Assembly (NCBI GenBank): GCA_023229175.1
Contig: JALNZV010000009.1
Coordinates: 14,212-78,211, forward strand
Reading direction: 5' to 3'
DNA from: Tissierellaceae bacterium
GTDB taxonomy: Bacteria > Bacillota > Clostridia > Tissierellales > Tissierellaceae
DNA length: 64,000 nt
Translations under genes and position numbers: made by a program
Notes under the pieces: generated by a model
Database searches by the model: none
What the model was told of the DNA's origin: nothing
The model's input: the letters and a program-made list of their open reading frames with translations, nothing else
Shown here: positions 32,388 through 40,208 of the stretch, one piece after another
How the letters are laid out: each line of letters begins with the position of its first letter
How positions within the stretch are numbered: position 1 is the stretch's first letter

Positions 32388-33904
32388 TACACAACCCCCT
32401 TGTCTAAGACGCCAAAGGATGCAGCCATGAGTTTATCGATGTCAATATGTTCTTTTCTAAATTCACCGTTGATAATTCCGTTATACATAGTGAGAGATCT
32501 ATCAGCTAACTCCACTATTTCCTCTAAATCTGAAGATATAAGCAATACTGCAAGGCCCTCATTTTTCAGTTCGTGAATAATCTTATATACATCGGCCCTA
32601 GCAGCAGCGTCAATACCCCTAGTTGGCTCGTCTAAGACTAGAACCTTTGGCATAGTGGCCAACATCCTAGCGATTACTACTTTTTGCTGATTTCCTCCCG
32701 AAAGGGACTTCATCAACTGATCGTGGCCCGTTACCTTTATTCTAAAATCTTGGATGTATTTATTTGCGATTTCTCTTTCTTTTCGAAAGTCCGTGTAAAA
32801 TTTGCTTAGGTTTCTTAAGGAACAAGAAGTCATATTGCCAACCACATCAGTAATGGAAAATATTCCATTATAATGTCTGTCCTCTGGTACGTAATTCAGA
32901 CCTTTGTTTACAATATCCACGGTTTTACAACCTGTGATATCCTCCTTATTTAGCAAGACCTTACCTGAGGTTATCTCTCCAATGCCAAATATGGCCTCAG
33001 CCAATTCAGTCCTGCCAGCACCTACTACGCCAGCAATTCCAAGGATTTCCCCAGGGTAAAGTTTAAAAGAAACATCTTTAAATCCATAACCAGATAATTT
33101 TTCAAGTTCCAAAACAGATTCCCTAGTATAGTCGCAGGAAGGGCCCAAGTCTATACCTCCTTTTTCAATGGAGGATTTAATATCTTCAGGGAGAAGCCCC
33201 TTAATTAGCATATCTTTGTTGAAATCTACCACAGGCCCCGAACTAGTTATCTTTCCATCCCTTAAAAGAACTACATGGGTGGATATTTCAAATACCTCCG
33301 TCAATCTATGGGTAATGTAAAACATACCAATACCTTGCTCTCTTAAATCCTTCATGATTTTAAATAAGGATTCGATTTCCTTAAAGGTAAGTGAGGAAGT
33401 AGGTTCATCTAAAATCAATATTTTAGAATCCCGTAAAAGCCCTCTGACTATTTCAATTAATTGTTGCTCCGCAATAGAAAGGGTGTCAGCAGTACGAGAT
33501 AAAGAAATATTCCAACCGAGCCTTTTCATTAGCTCCACTAACCTATGCTTTAATGCCTTTCTATTGCCTTTCATTCCTATAAGTACATTTTCTTCGACAG
33601 TCATATTGGGAAACAACATAGGCTCTTGAGGAACATAGTAAATCCCTTTTTGTAAAGAAGCAGAAGGAGATAGTAAGCTAGATTTTTCACCATCGATATA
33701 TATATTTCCTGAATCAGGAGTATATATCCCCATGAGGATTTTCATGAGAGTGGATTTACCAGCACCATTACCTCCTATGATTGCCACAATTTCCCCTGGA
33801 CTTAATTTCAGGGTAACGCCTTTTAAAACGAGATTTGTTGCAAAAGATTTCTTTATATTATCTAAGTAGACAAGGGAAATTTCATTTAACTCATTTTCTG
33901 CCAC
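32387..33904 (-). CDS. lsrA: AI-2 ABC transporter ATP-binding protein LsrA
   Basis: A 505-aa double ABC ATPase. GTG at 33904 is preferred: AGGGAGG is 8 nt upstream and the longer frame has no ribosome site. The first half has Walker A GGNGAGKST, a modified signature (LSIAEQQLIEI) and Walker B LILDEPTSSLT. The second half has the degenerate P-loop GVVGAGRTE usual for this family, signature LSGGNQQKV and LVLDEPTRGID. It powers uptake through LsrC and LsrD. It is the first gene of the minus-strand operon, whose promoter lies in the divergent region. Confidence 0.88.
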   Translation of the reverse strand: MAENELNEISLVYLDNIKKSFATNLVLKGVTLKLSPGEIVAIIGGNGAGKSTLMKILMGIYTPDSGNIYIDGEKSSLLSPSASLQKGIYYVPQEPMLFPNMTVEENVLIGMKGNRKALKHRLVELMKRLGWNISLSRTADTLSIAEQQLIEIVRGLLRDSKILILDEPTSSLTFKEIESLFKIMKDLREQGIGMFYITHRLTEVFEISTHVVLLRDGKITSSGPVVDFNKDMLIKGLLPEDIKSSIEKGGIDLGPSCDYTRESVLELEKLSGYGFKDVSFKLYPGEILGIAGVVGAGRTELAEAIFGIGEITSGKVLLNKEDITGCKTVDIVNKGLNYVPEDRHYNGIFSITDVVGNMTSCSLRNLSKFYTDFRKEREIANKYIQDFRIKVTGHDQLMKSLSGGNQQKVVIARMLATMPKVLVLDEPTRGIDAAARADVYKIIHELKNEGLAVLLISSDLEEIVELADRSLTMYNGIINGEFRKEHIDIDKLMAASFGVLDKGVV

Positions 33905-33987
33905 CTTTGGCACCTCCCTAAATGGAATCCATATAATTGTTATGAAATTTAATAGCAAAAAAGCGTCAATTGCTTTTATTAATTATT

Positions 33988-34016
33988 ATACTAATCCAAA
34001 ACAAAATAATTGTCAA
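33988..34016 (-). promoter_or_regulatory. Promoter of lsrACDB
   Basis: On the minus strand TTGACA (34011-34016), 17-bp spacer, TAGTAT (33988-33993). The gene-free stretch 33905-34281 is AT-rich and holds this promoter, the lsrR promoters and an inverted repeat. Confidence 0.65.
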
Positions 34017-34113
34017 TGATATTTTGTTTAATTTATAAAATAATTTTAAATTTTCAAGAATAATCAAATTAGTCTAGAGGAAAAATGCTCATAGGGCTAT
34101 ATATCATTGACAA
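34010..34113. promoter_or_regulatory. Inverted 13-bp operator-like pair in the lsr divergent region
   Basis: TTGTCAATGATAT (34010-34022) and its exact reverse complement ATATCATTGACAA (34101-34113). Each copy contains a TTGACA -35 box, one facing each operon. LsrR is the natural candidate to bind them. Confidence 0.6.
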
Positions 34114-34135
34114 TATAAGTATTATAAACTATAGA
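34107..34135 (+). promoter_or_regulatory. Possible upstream promoter of lsrR
   Basis: TTGACA (34107-34112), 17-bp spacer, TATAGA (34130-34135). It overlaps the right arm of the inverted pair. Confidence 0.5.
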
Positions 34136-34170
34136 AATGCAAGGATTTCTTAAAAACTACAATTATTATA

Positions 34171-34199
34171 TTGACATTTACAAATATAATTAATATAAT
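34171..34199 (+). promoter_or_regulatory. Consensus promoter of lsrR
   Basis: TTGACA (34171-34176), 17-bp spacer, TATAAT (34194-34199), about 83 bp before lsrR. The palindrome AACAATTGTT lies downstream at 34226-34235. Confidence 0.75.
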
Positions 34200-34281
34200 T
34201 AATACAAACAAATGATTATAAGGACAACAATTGTTTAATCAATAATCAAGTGGGTACTATATTAATAGGGTGGTGGATGAT

Positions 34282-35205
34282 ATGGATTTGGAACAAAATC
34301 TCATAATTAAAATTGCTTGGTATTATTATATGGAAGGCATGACACAAAAACAGATATCTGACAAGCTGAATATTTCCAGGATGAAAATAGTAAAATACTT
34401 GGAAACTGCACGAAGTCATGGGATAGTTAAGTTCAGTGTTAGGGCCAATGGGGAAAAGAAAATGAACCTAGAAAGACAATTAATGGACAAGTACGGCTTG
34501 AATGATACTTATGTTGTTCCTACTACAGAATACAATTTAAACAAGACCATTGCAAAAGCAGCAGCTCAATACATAGAAGGTAAATTAACCCCAAATTCCT
34601 ACATAAACGTAGGTTATGGGGAGACTGTATCCCATGCAATAAGGTATTTGACGTCTTTTCTCGAGGTACCAGTATCCTTCGTATCTCTGTCGGGAGGAGT
34701 GACATTTTACGCATCCAGTATGGCAGGCATGAGAAACTTTGACAATTCAATGGACCTTCCAAAGTTCTTCATAGTGCCTTCACCATTAATAGTATCTAGC
34801 CAAGGACTTGCAGAGCAACTACTGCAGGAGAGATCCGTAAAAGAGATACTGGATATGACTGAATTATCGGATTACACGGTTATAGGAGTGGGGGCACCTG
34901 ACAGGACGGCAACAATAATGAAGACAAATCAAATATCGGAAAACGATTTAATTTTACTGAAGATGAATGGAGCCATAGGGGACATTTTGAGCCAATTCTA
35001 TGATAAAGACGGAAACAAAATTAACAGTGACTTGCACCAGAGGCTTATTACAGTACAATTAGAAAAGCTTAAGGAAAAGAAAAATGTCATAGCAGTGGCA
35101 GGAGGACCAAGTAAAATAGAGTCAATCAATGCAGCTCTAAAAGCTGGATATATAGATATAATGATTACAGATGAATGTACAGCGGAAAGTTTATTAACCT
35201 TATAG
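34282..35205 (+). CDS. lsrR: LsrR-type (SorC family) transcriptional regulator
   Basis: A 307-aa regulator. ATG at 34282 is chosen, with GGGTGGTGG upstream; an in-frame GTG lies 12 bp earlier. The N-terminal helix-turn-helix is AWYYYMEGMTQKQISDKLNISRMKIVKYLETARSHGIVKF. The sugar-binding domain shows VGYGETVSHAIRYL, SLSGGVTFYAS and VAGGPSKIESINAALKAGYIDIMITDECTAESLL. In enterics LsrR represses the lsr genes until phospho-AI-2 binds. It is the first of four plus-strand genes here. Confidence 0.9.
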   Translation: MDLEQNLIIKIAWYYYMEGMTQKQISDKLNISRMKIVKYLETARSHGIVKFSVRANGEKKMNLERQLMDKYGLNDTYVVPTTEYNLNKTIAKAAAQYIEGKLTPNSYINVGYGETVSHAIRYLTSFLEVPVSFVSLSGGVTFYASSMAGMRNFDNSMDLPKFFIVPSPLIVSSQGLAEQLLQERSVKEILDMTELSDYTVIGVGAPDRTATIMKTNQISENDLILLKMNGAIGDILSQFYDKDGNKINSDLHQRLITVQLEKLKEKKNVIAVAGGPSKIESINAALKAGYIDIMITDECTAESLLTL

Positions 35206-35219
35206 AGGAGGTTAGGGAA

Positions 35220-36782
35220 ATGTCAAAATACTTAATGGCCATAGATGCAGGTACAGGCAGCGTAAGGGCAGTTATATTTGACTTAGCGGGCAATCAAATT
35301 GCAGCCCATAGCAAGGAATGGGAACATAAAGAGGATCCTAGATACCCTGGGTCTATGGACTTTGATTGGGATAACAACTGGCGTCTAGCAGCCAAATGCG
35401 TAAAAGAATCCATGAGAAAAGCAAAAATAAACGAGGAAGACATCTTGGCAGTATCTACGACTAGTATGAGGGAAGGCATTGTCCTATACGACGTCGATGG
35501 CAAAGAAATCTGGGCATGTGCCAATGTGGATTCCAGATCCAATAACGAAGTCAAGGATTTAATGGATATAGATAGTGGATTGGAAAAAGATATATACAAG
35601 ATATCGGGGCAAACATTTGCCTTGGGAGCACTTCCTAGGGTCCTATGGGTAAAGAAAAACATGCCTGAAATTTATAAGAAGACTGAGACCATAACCATGT
35701 TTAACGACTGGCTAATATATAAATTGTCTGGAGTATTGTCAACAGAGCCATCCAACGGATGTACGACAGGGATATTTGACATAAAGAAAAGAGACTGGGA
35801 GCCCAAAATAGCAGAAAGGTGTGGACTGAAGTCCCACATGTTTCCAGAGGTATATGAGCCTGGCACTGTAGTAGGTAAAGTCAATGAACAGTCTAGTAGA
35901 GAAACGGGCCTAAGCCAAAACACCCTAGTAGTATCTGGTGGAGGAGATGCCCAGCTTGGTGCCATAGGAGTAGGATTAGTAGGAGAAGATCAAGTAGCAG
36001 TCTTTGGGGGAAGTTTCTGGCAACTAGAGTACAATACTAAAAAGCCTGTCATAGACGAAGATGCTAGAATTAGGGTCAATTGTCACGCCGTGGAAGATAT
36101 GTGGAATTACGAGGCGATTGCATTTTTTCCGGGATTAATCCTCAGATGGTATAGGGATGCTTTCTGTGATAGAGAAAAGGAAGTGAGCAAACTTACAGGA
36201 ACAGATCCTTATGACCTAATGAATGAGAGAGCAAAGAAGATACCCGCGGGAAGTTATGGAATGATGGGTGCATTTTCAAATGTAATGGACTATATATCTT
36301 GGAGGCATGCAGCACCTACATTTACAAATTTTCAATTGGATCCAGAGAAGTACAATAAATATACATTTTATAGGTCATTACTGGAAAATGCGGCATTAGT
36401 CACCAAAGGACATCTTGAAATGGTAAAGGAATTAACAGGAAATTCACCAGAGGAAGTAATATTTGCCAATGGAGCATCAAAATCTGAACTGTGGAGCCAA
36501 ATAATGGCCGATGTATTGGAGGTAAAGATAAAGGTACCCGTGGTGAAAGAGGCAACAGCCTTAGGTGCAGCTATATGTGCTGGAGTAGGTGCAGGTGTAT
36601 ACGAAAGCATAGAAGAAGCAGCTAACTCACTAGTAGTTTGGGACAAGGAATATATACCAAATGAGGAAAACGTGAAAACTTATAGAGAACTATATAATAA
36701 ATGGAAGGCCATGTATGAGGTCCAATTAGCTATAGCTGATGGAGGAGTAACGGAACATATGTGGAAGGCACCAGGAATATAG
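35220..36782 (+). CDS. lsrK: Autoinducer-2 kinase
   Basis: A 520-aa FGGY kinase starting at ATG 35220 (AGAGGAGG upstream). It matches LsrK closely along its length: MAIDAGTGSVRAVIFDLAGNQIA, SMREGIVLYDVDGKEIWACANVDSRS, VVSGGGDAQLGAIGVGLV, GGSFWQLEYN, and the C-terminal VPVVKEATALGAAICAGVGAGVYES. Even the last residues, MWKAPGI, parallel the enteric LWKAPGL. The enzyme phosphorylates imported AI-2, trapping it and making the LsrR inducer. Its end overlaps a possible longer form of the cupin gene. Confidence 0.94.
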   Translation: MSKYLMAIDAGTGSVRAVIFDLAGNQIAAHSKEWEHKEDPRYPGSMDFDWDNNWRLAAKCVKESMRKAKINEEDILAVSTTSMREGIVLYDVDGKEIWACANVDSRSNNEVKDLMDIDSGLEKDIYKISGQTFALGALPRVLWVKKNMPEIYKKTETITMFNDWLIYKLSGVLSTEPSNGCTTGIFDIKKRDWEPKIAERCGLKSHMFPEVYEPGTVVGKVNEQSSRETGLSQNTLVVSGGGDAQLGAIGVGLVGEDQVAVFGGSFWQLEYNTKKPVIDEDARIRVNCHAVEDMWNYEAIAFFPGLILRWYRDAFCDREKEVSKLTGTDPYDLMNERAKKIPAGSYGMMGAFSNVMDYISWRHAAPTFTNFQLDPEKYNKYTFYRSLLENAALVTKGHLEMVKELTGNSPEEVIFANGASKSELWSQIMADVLEVKIKVPVVKEATALGAAICAGVGAGVYESIEEAANSLVVWDKEYIPNEENVKTYRELYNKWKAMYEVQLAIADGGVTEHMWKAPGI

Positions 36783-36811
36783 AAATTATCAAACCAGAAA
36801 GGGGAAAAGAT

Positions 36812-37171
36812 ATGTACAAATTAAATGAATCAGAAAAGGAATATCGTTTTGGAGATAGTGGACCAAAATATTTAATGAGAGGACCTAGGGCGAATTTTGG
36901 AGTAGTAGTATTACAACCTGGACAAGATTTCGCAAACCATTCCCATAGCATTATGGAAGAAAATTTTTTCATATTAGAAGGAGAAATAGAATTTGTAGTA
37001 GATGATGAGGTAGTCATTTGCAAAGAAGGAGATTTCATCCACGTAGAGCCAGAGGAGGCTCACTACCTTAGAAATATGGGAGATATACCAGCAAAGGCAA
37101 TATTTTGCTTAGCACCATATCAGGAGCAGGATAAAAATGATTTACCGCTGCCAGAAGCAATAGAAAAATAA
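36812..37171 (+). CDS. Cupin-domain protein in the lsr operon
   Basis: A 119-aa single-domain cupin. ATG at 36812 follows AAAGGGG. Cupin motif 1 is seen in PGQDFANHSHSIMEENFFILEGEIEF with metal ligands His-x-His and Glu, and motif 2 in EGDFIHVEPEEAHYLRN. It sits between lsrK and lsrF, where enteric operons have lsrG, an unrelated dimeric isomerase. A role in phospho-AI-2 breakdown, for example the isomerisation done by LsrG, is a fair inference but has no direct proof in the sequence. Confidence 0.88.
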   Translation: MYKLNESEKEYRFGDSGPKYLMRGPRANFGVVVLQPGQDFANHSHSIMEENFFILEGEIEFVVDDEVVICKEGDFIHVEPEEAHYLRNMGDIPAKAIFCLAPYQEQDKNDLPLPEAIEK

Positions 37172-37189
37172 AAATATAGGAGGGTTAAA

Positions 37190-38068
37190 ATGGCTGATTT
37201 AATAGGTAATAAAGAGGCGAAGGAATATTATGTAGATATACCGCAGGCGAGATCCCAATTTAATGTAAAGGGAATGGACAATGTGGATTGGGGAATGAAA
37301 GATAGATTATCTAGGATATTCAATCCAAAGACAGGCAGAAGCTTAATGCTAGCCTTCGACCACGGATATTTTATGGGATCCACAAGGGGATTAGAGAGAA
37401 TAGACATTGGAATACAATCCTTAGCAGAAGACGTAGATGCATTAATGGGGACAAGGGGTGCCATAAGGACAAGCATATCCCCAACATTCAACAAAGCAGT
37501 AGCCCTAAGGGTATCAGCAGGCAGCACCATGGCATCAGAAGACATCATAAGGGAAACCATAGCCGTGGATATAGAAGACGCCATAAGAATGAACGCATCC
37601 TGCATGGCAGTACAGACATTCATAGGCACAGAAGAAGAGAGAACATCCCTAGACAATTTGGTTAAAGTCATAGACGCGGGAAATAGATACTCCATACCTA
37701 CCATGGGAGTAGTGGCAGTAGGTAAATCCATGGAAAGGACAACTAGATTTTTCCTATTGGCGACCAGAGTACTGGCAGAACTGGGAGCACAAATGGTAAA
37801 GACATACTACTGTGACGACTTCGACAAGGTAGCAGCAGCTTGTCCAGTGCCTCTAGTAGTAGCAGGAGGAAAGAAACTTCCAGAAAAAGAAGCATTGGAG
37901 TTGGCCTACAACGCATTGCAAAATGGAGCAGCAGGCATAGATATGGGAAGAAATATATTCCAATCAGAAGATCCAAAGGCAATGGTAAAGGCAGTAGCAA
38001 AAGTAGTACACGAAAACTTTACGGCAGAACACGCCTACGAATATTTCCTAGAATTAAAAAATAAATAA
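37190..38068 (+). CDS. lsrF: 3-hydroxy-5-phosphonooxypentane-2,4-dione thiolase
   Basis: A 292-aa class I aldolase-type protein that follows enteric LsrF closely: DWGMKDRLSRIFNPKTGRSLMLAFDHGYFMGSTRGLERIDI, then MGAQ-like LGAQMVKTYYCDDF with the probable Schiff-base lysine, and PVPLVVAGGKKLPEKEALELAYNALQNGAAGIDMGRNIFQSE. The enzyme transfers an acetyl group from the ketone form of phospho-AI-2 to CoA, ending the pathway. GGAGGG precedes the start. A REP-type hairpin with a T-run follows the stop. Confidence 0.93.
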   Translation: MADLIGNKEAKEYYVDIPQARSQFNVKGMDNVDWGMKDRLSRIFNPKTGRSLMLAFDHGYFMGSTRGLERIDIGIQSLAEDVDALMGTRGAIRTSISPTFNKAVALRVSAGSTMASEDIIRETIAVDIEDAIRMNASCMAVQTFIGTEEERTSLDNLVKVIDAGNRYSIPTMGVVAVGKSMERTTRFFLLATRVLAELGAQMVKTYYCDDFDKVAAACPVPLVVAGGKKLPEKEALELAYNALQNGAAGIDMGRNIFQSEDPKAMVKAVAKVVHENFTAEHAYEYFLELKNK

Positions 38069-38070
38069 AA

Positions 38071-38108
38071 TGTGCCAGCGGGGACGGTTCTCGCTGGCAC
38101 ATTTTTTT
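38071..38108 (+). repeat. REP-type hairpin, copy 2, acting as lsr terminator
   Basis: TGTGCCAGCG pairs with CGCTGGCACA around the same loop GGGACGGTTCT, followed by T7. It doubles as an intrinsic terminator 2 bp after lsrF. Confidence 0.9.
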
Positions 38109-38168
38109 ATCTTTAATATTTCTCTCTAAAATGCTATAATCAAAATATGGAAAAGGAAGGTGGTATAT

Positions 38169-39287
38169 ATGAAAAAGTCGTTGAAATTGGTAATATTAAT
38201 ACTTGTACTGACCCTAATAACGTCAAATATAGCTAGTGCACAGGTAGAAGTAAATGCGAAAGCAGAAGAGCATACAGCAGATTTGATATTTTTTGAAGAG
38301 GTGCTAGAACTAATAAAGGCAGAATACCCCTTTGAAGTAGAAGAAAATGATCTGATAGTGACAGCAGTAAAATCCATGCTAAAATCTCTGGATCCATATA
38401 GCGATTACTATACAAAAGAGGAAACAGAAAGCCTAATGGGCAGCCTAACGGGAAGCTTTTCAGGAATAGGAATATATATAGAAGAAAAAGATGGATATAT
38501 TACAGTAGTCAGTCCCATTAAGGGGCAACCCGCTGACAAGGTAGGCATAATAACAGGTGACTTAATCGTCGCCGTAGACGATGTGGATATTAAGGACATG
38601 GGAGTCGATAAGGCATCGGCATTAATAAAAGGGCCTGTAAATACGACAGTAAAACTGAAAGTAAAGAGGGGAGATAAGACCCTCGAATTTATGGTAAAGA
38701 GAGCTAATATCACCGTAAGCCCAGTGTATTATGAAATAATGGAGAAAAACATAGGATATATAAGCCTAGATGAATTTAGCGACATAGCCACCAAAGAGAT
38801 AAAAAAGGCTCTTTCGGAATTTGACAAAAAAGGAATTAAGAAGGTAATTTTAGATTTAAGAGATAACCCTGGTGGGTTTTTGGATGAAGCTGTATCCATA
38901 GGAAGGCTATTTGTTCCGTCTGGACCCATAGTCTATGTAAGAGATAAGAACGACAACTTGACAACCCATAGGTCTTATCTATTAAGAAAAAAGTATCAGC
39001 TTGTAGTATTGGTAAATGGTGGGTCTGCCTCAGCATCGGAAATAGTGGCAGGGGCAGTGAAGGATAGAAAAGCAGGAATTTTGGTAGGGACCCAGACATT
39101 TGGCAAGGCCCTAGTACAGAATTTGATACCGATAAACGACGGCAGCATGATTAAAATGACGACGGCAGTATATCTAACGCCAAATAAAACATTGATAAAC
39201 GGAGTGGGAATAGAGCCGGATTATATAGTGGAGAATGACGGCCTCAGGGACCTGCAGCTAATGAAAGCCATTGAGATTCTAAAATGA
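38169..39287 (+). CDS. S41-family C-terminal processing peptidase
   Basis: A 372-aa exported protease. ATG at 38169 follows GGAAGGTGG; an extended -10 (TGCTATAAT) lies at 38132-38140. A signal peptide (about 1-24) is followed by a PDZ domain (about 95-175; GSFSGIGIYIEEKDGYITVV and GQPADKVGIITGDLIVAVD). The S41 domain has the nucleophile Ser in VNGGSASASEIVAGAVKD and the catalytic Lys in TFGKALVQ. Such enzymes cut exported proteins from their C-terminus. Its target here is unknown. The stop codon TGA is the start of REP copy 3. Confidence 0.92.
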   Translation: MKKSLKLVILILVLTLITSNIASAQVEVNAKAEEHTADLIFFEEVLELIKAEYPFEVEENDLIVTAVKSMLKSLDPYSDYYTKEETESLMGSLTGSFSGIGIYIEEKDGYITVVSPIKGQPADKVGIITGDLIVAVDDVDIKDMGVDKASALIKGPVNTTVKLKVKRGDKTLEFMVKRANITVSPVYYEIMEKNIGYISLDEFSDIATKEIKKALSEFDKKGIKKVILDLRDNPGGFLDEAVSIGRLFVPSGPIVYVRDKNDNLTTHRSYLLRKKYQLVVLVNGGSASASEIVAGAVKDRKAGILVGTQTFGKALVQNLIPINDGSMIKMTTAVYLTPNKTLINGVGIEPDYIVENDGLRDLQLMKAIEILK

Positions 39288-39315
39288 GCCAGCGGGGACG
39301 GTTCTCGGTGGCTCA
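39285..39315 (+). repeat. REP-type hairpin, copy 3 (left flank of RAYT)
   Basis: TGAGCCAGCG and CGGTGGCTCA pair with one mismatch around GGGACGGTTCT. The S41 peptidase stop codon is the first three bases. Confidence 0.9.
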
Positions 39316-39347
39316 TTTTGACTAATATAAACCTAAGGGGGGATTTT

Positions 39348-40157
39348 ATGCCGAGGAGACCTAGGGTGGTATCAGATACGGGAATTTACCACGTTATGGT
39401 AAGGGGAATCAATAGGATGGATATATTTAAAACCTCTGGAGAGAAGGAGAAATATTTAGACACCTTGGGCCGAATGAAGGAAGATGGCGAATACACTTTA
39501 TACGGGTATTGCATAATGGACAACCACGCCCATCTACTTATTCAGGAGGAAGAAGATACCATCGATAGAATAATGAAAAGAATTGGCGTTAGCTACGTCT
39601 ACTATTATAACGAGAAATACGAAAGAATCGGCTCGCTTTTCCAGGGCAGGTATAGAAGTGAAAGGGTAGAGTCGGAGGACTACCTCTTGGCCTGTTTAAG
39701 ATATATCCACAATAACCCTGTAAAAGCTAACATCACCGCGACCCCAGCTGCCTACCGTTGGAGCAGCTACAACAGTTACATAAGTAGATACCTAAAGGAA
39801 GAAGATATAATTTCCAGAGACTTCATCTTAGATATAATATCGGAAGATAGGCCAAAGGCCATAAAACAGCTAATTGAATATACAAAACTACGTGATGATT
39901 ATGTGTTTCTAAACGATAAAAAAGATGAAGATGAACCACCTGCACAGGTAATCATCGAAAGTATTCTCAGTAAATATAATCTAAAACCTAGAGAATTGGG
40001 AACTACGAAACACAGGGAAATGAGAAATATGCTAATAGAGAAAATAATGAAGGAAACAAATCTGTCTGCTAGAGAATTATCTACTATAATAGGTGTAAGC
40101 AGAGCAACCATTGGAAGAGTATTAGATGACGCTACTGCAACCGACAGCCATCCCTAG
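39348..40157 (+). CDS. REP-associated tyrosine transposase (RAYT)
   Basis: A 269-aa single-strand transposase of the Y1/IS200-like RAYT group. ATG at 39348 follows AAGGGGGGA. Key motifs are GIYHVMVRGINR, the metal-binding His60-Ala61-His62 in MDNHAHLLI, and the catalytic Tyr119 in LRYIHNNPVKA. A C-terminal extension of about 100 residues ends in a helix-turn-helix-like segment, LSARELSTIIGVSRATIGRVL. The gene is flanked by inverted REP-type hairpins, and further copies lie elsewhere in this window. RAYTs of this kind are usually domesticated and act on such REPs rather than moving themselves. Confidence 0.92.
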   Translation: MPRRPRVVSDTGIYHVMVRGINRMDIFKTSGEKEKYLDTLGRMKEDGEYTLYGYCIMDNHAHLLIQEEEDTIDRIMKRIGVSYVYYYNEKYERIGSLFQGRYRSERVESEDYLLACLRYIHNNPVKANITATPAAYRWSSYNSYISRYLKEEDIISRDFILDIISEDRPKAIKQLIEYTKLRDDYVFLNDKKDEDEPPAQVIIESILSKYNLKPRELGTTKHREMRNMLIEKIMKETNLSARELSTIIGVSRATIGRVLDDATATDSHP

Positions 40158-40206
40158 TAATTCTAGGGACAAAAATGTGCCACCGAGAACCGTCCCCGGT
40201 GGCACA
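40151..40206 (+). repeat. REP-type hairpin, copy 4 (right flank of RAYT, inverted)
   Basis: TGTGCCACCG (40176-40185) pairs with CGGTGGCACA (40197-40206) around AGAACCGTCCC, the reverse complement of the loop in the other copies. A preceding hairpin, TCCCTAG with CTAGGGA (40151-40169), contains the RAYT stop codon. The hairpin ends 2 bp from the stop of the convergent giant gene and can terminate both. Confidence 0.9.
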
Positions 40207-40208
40207 TT

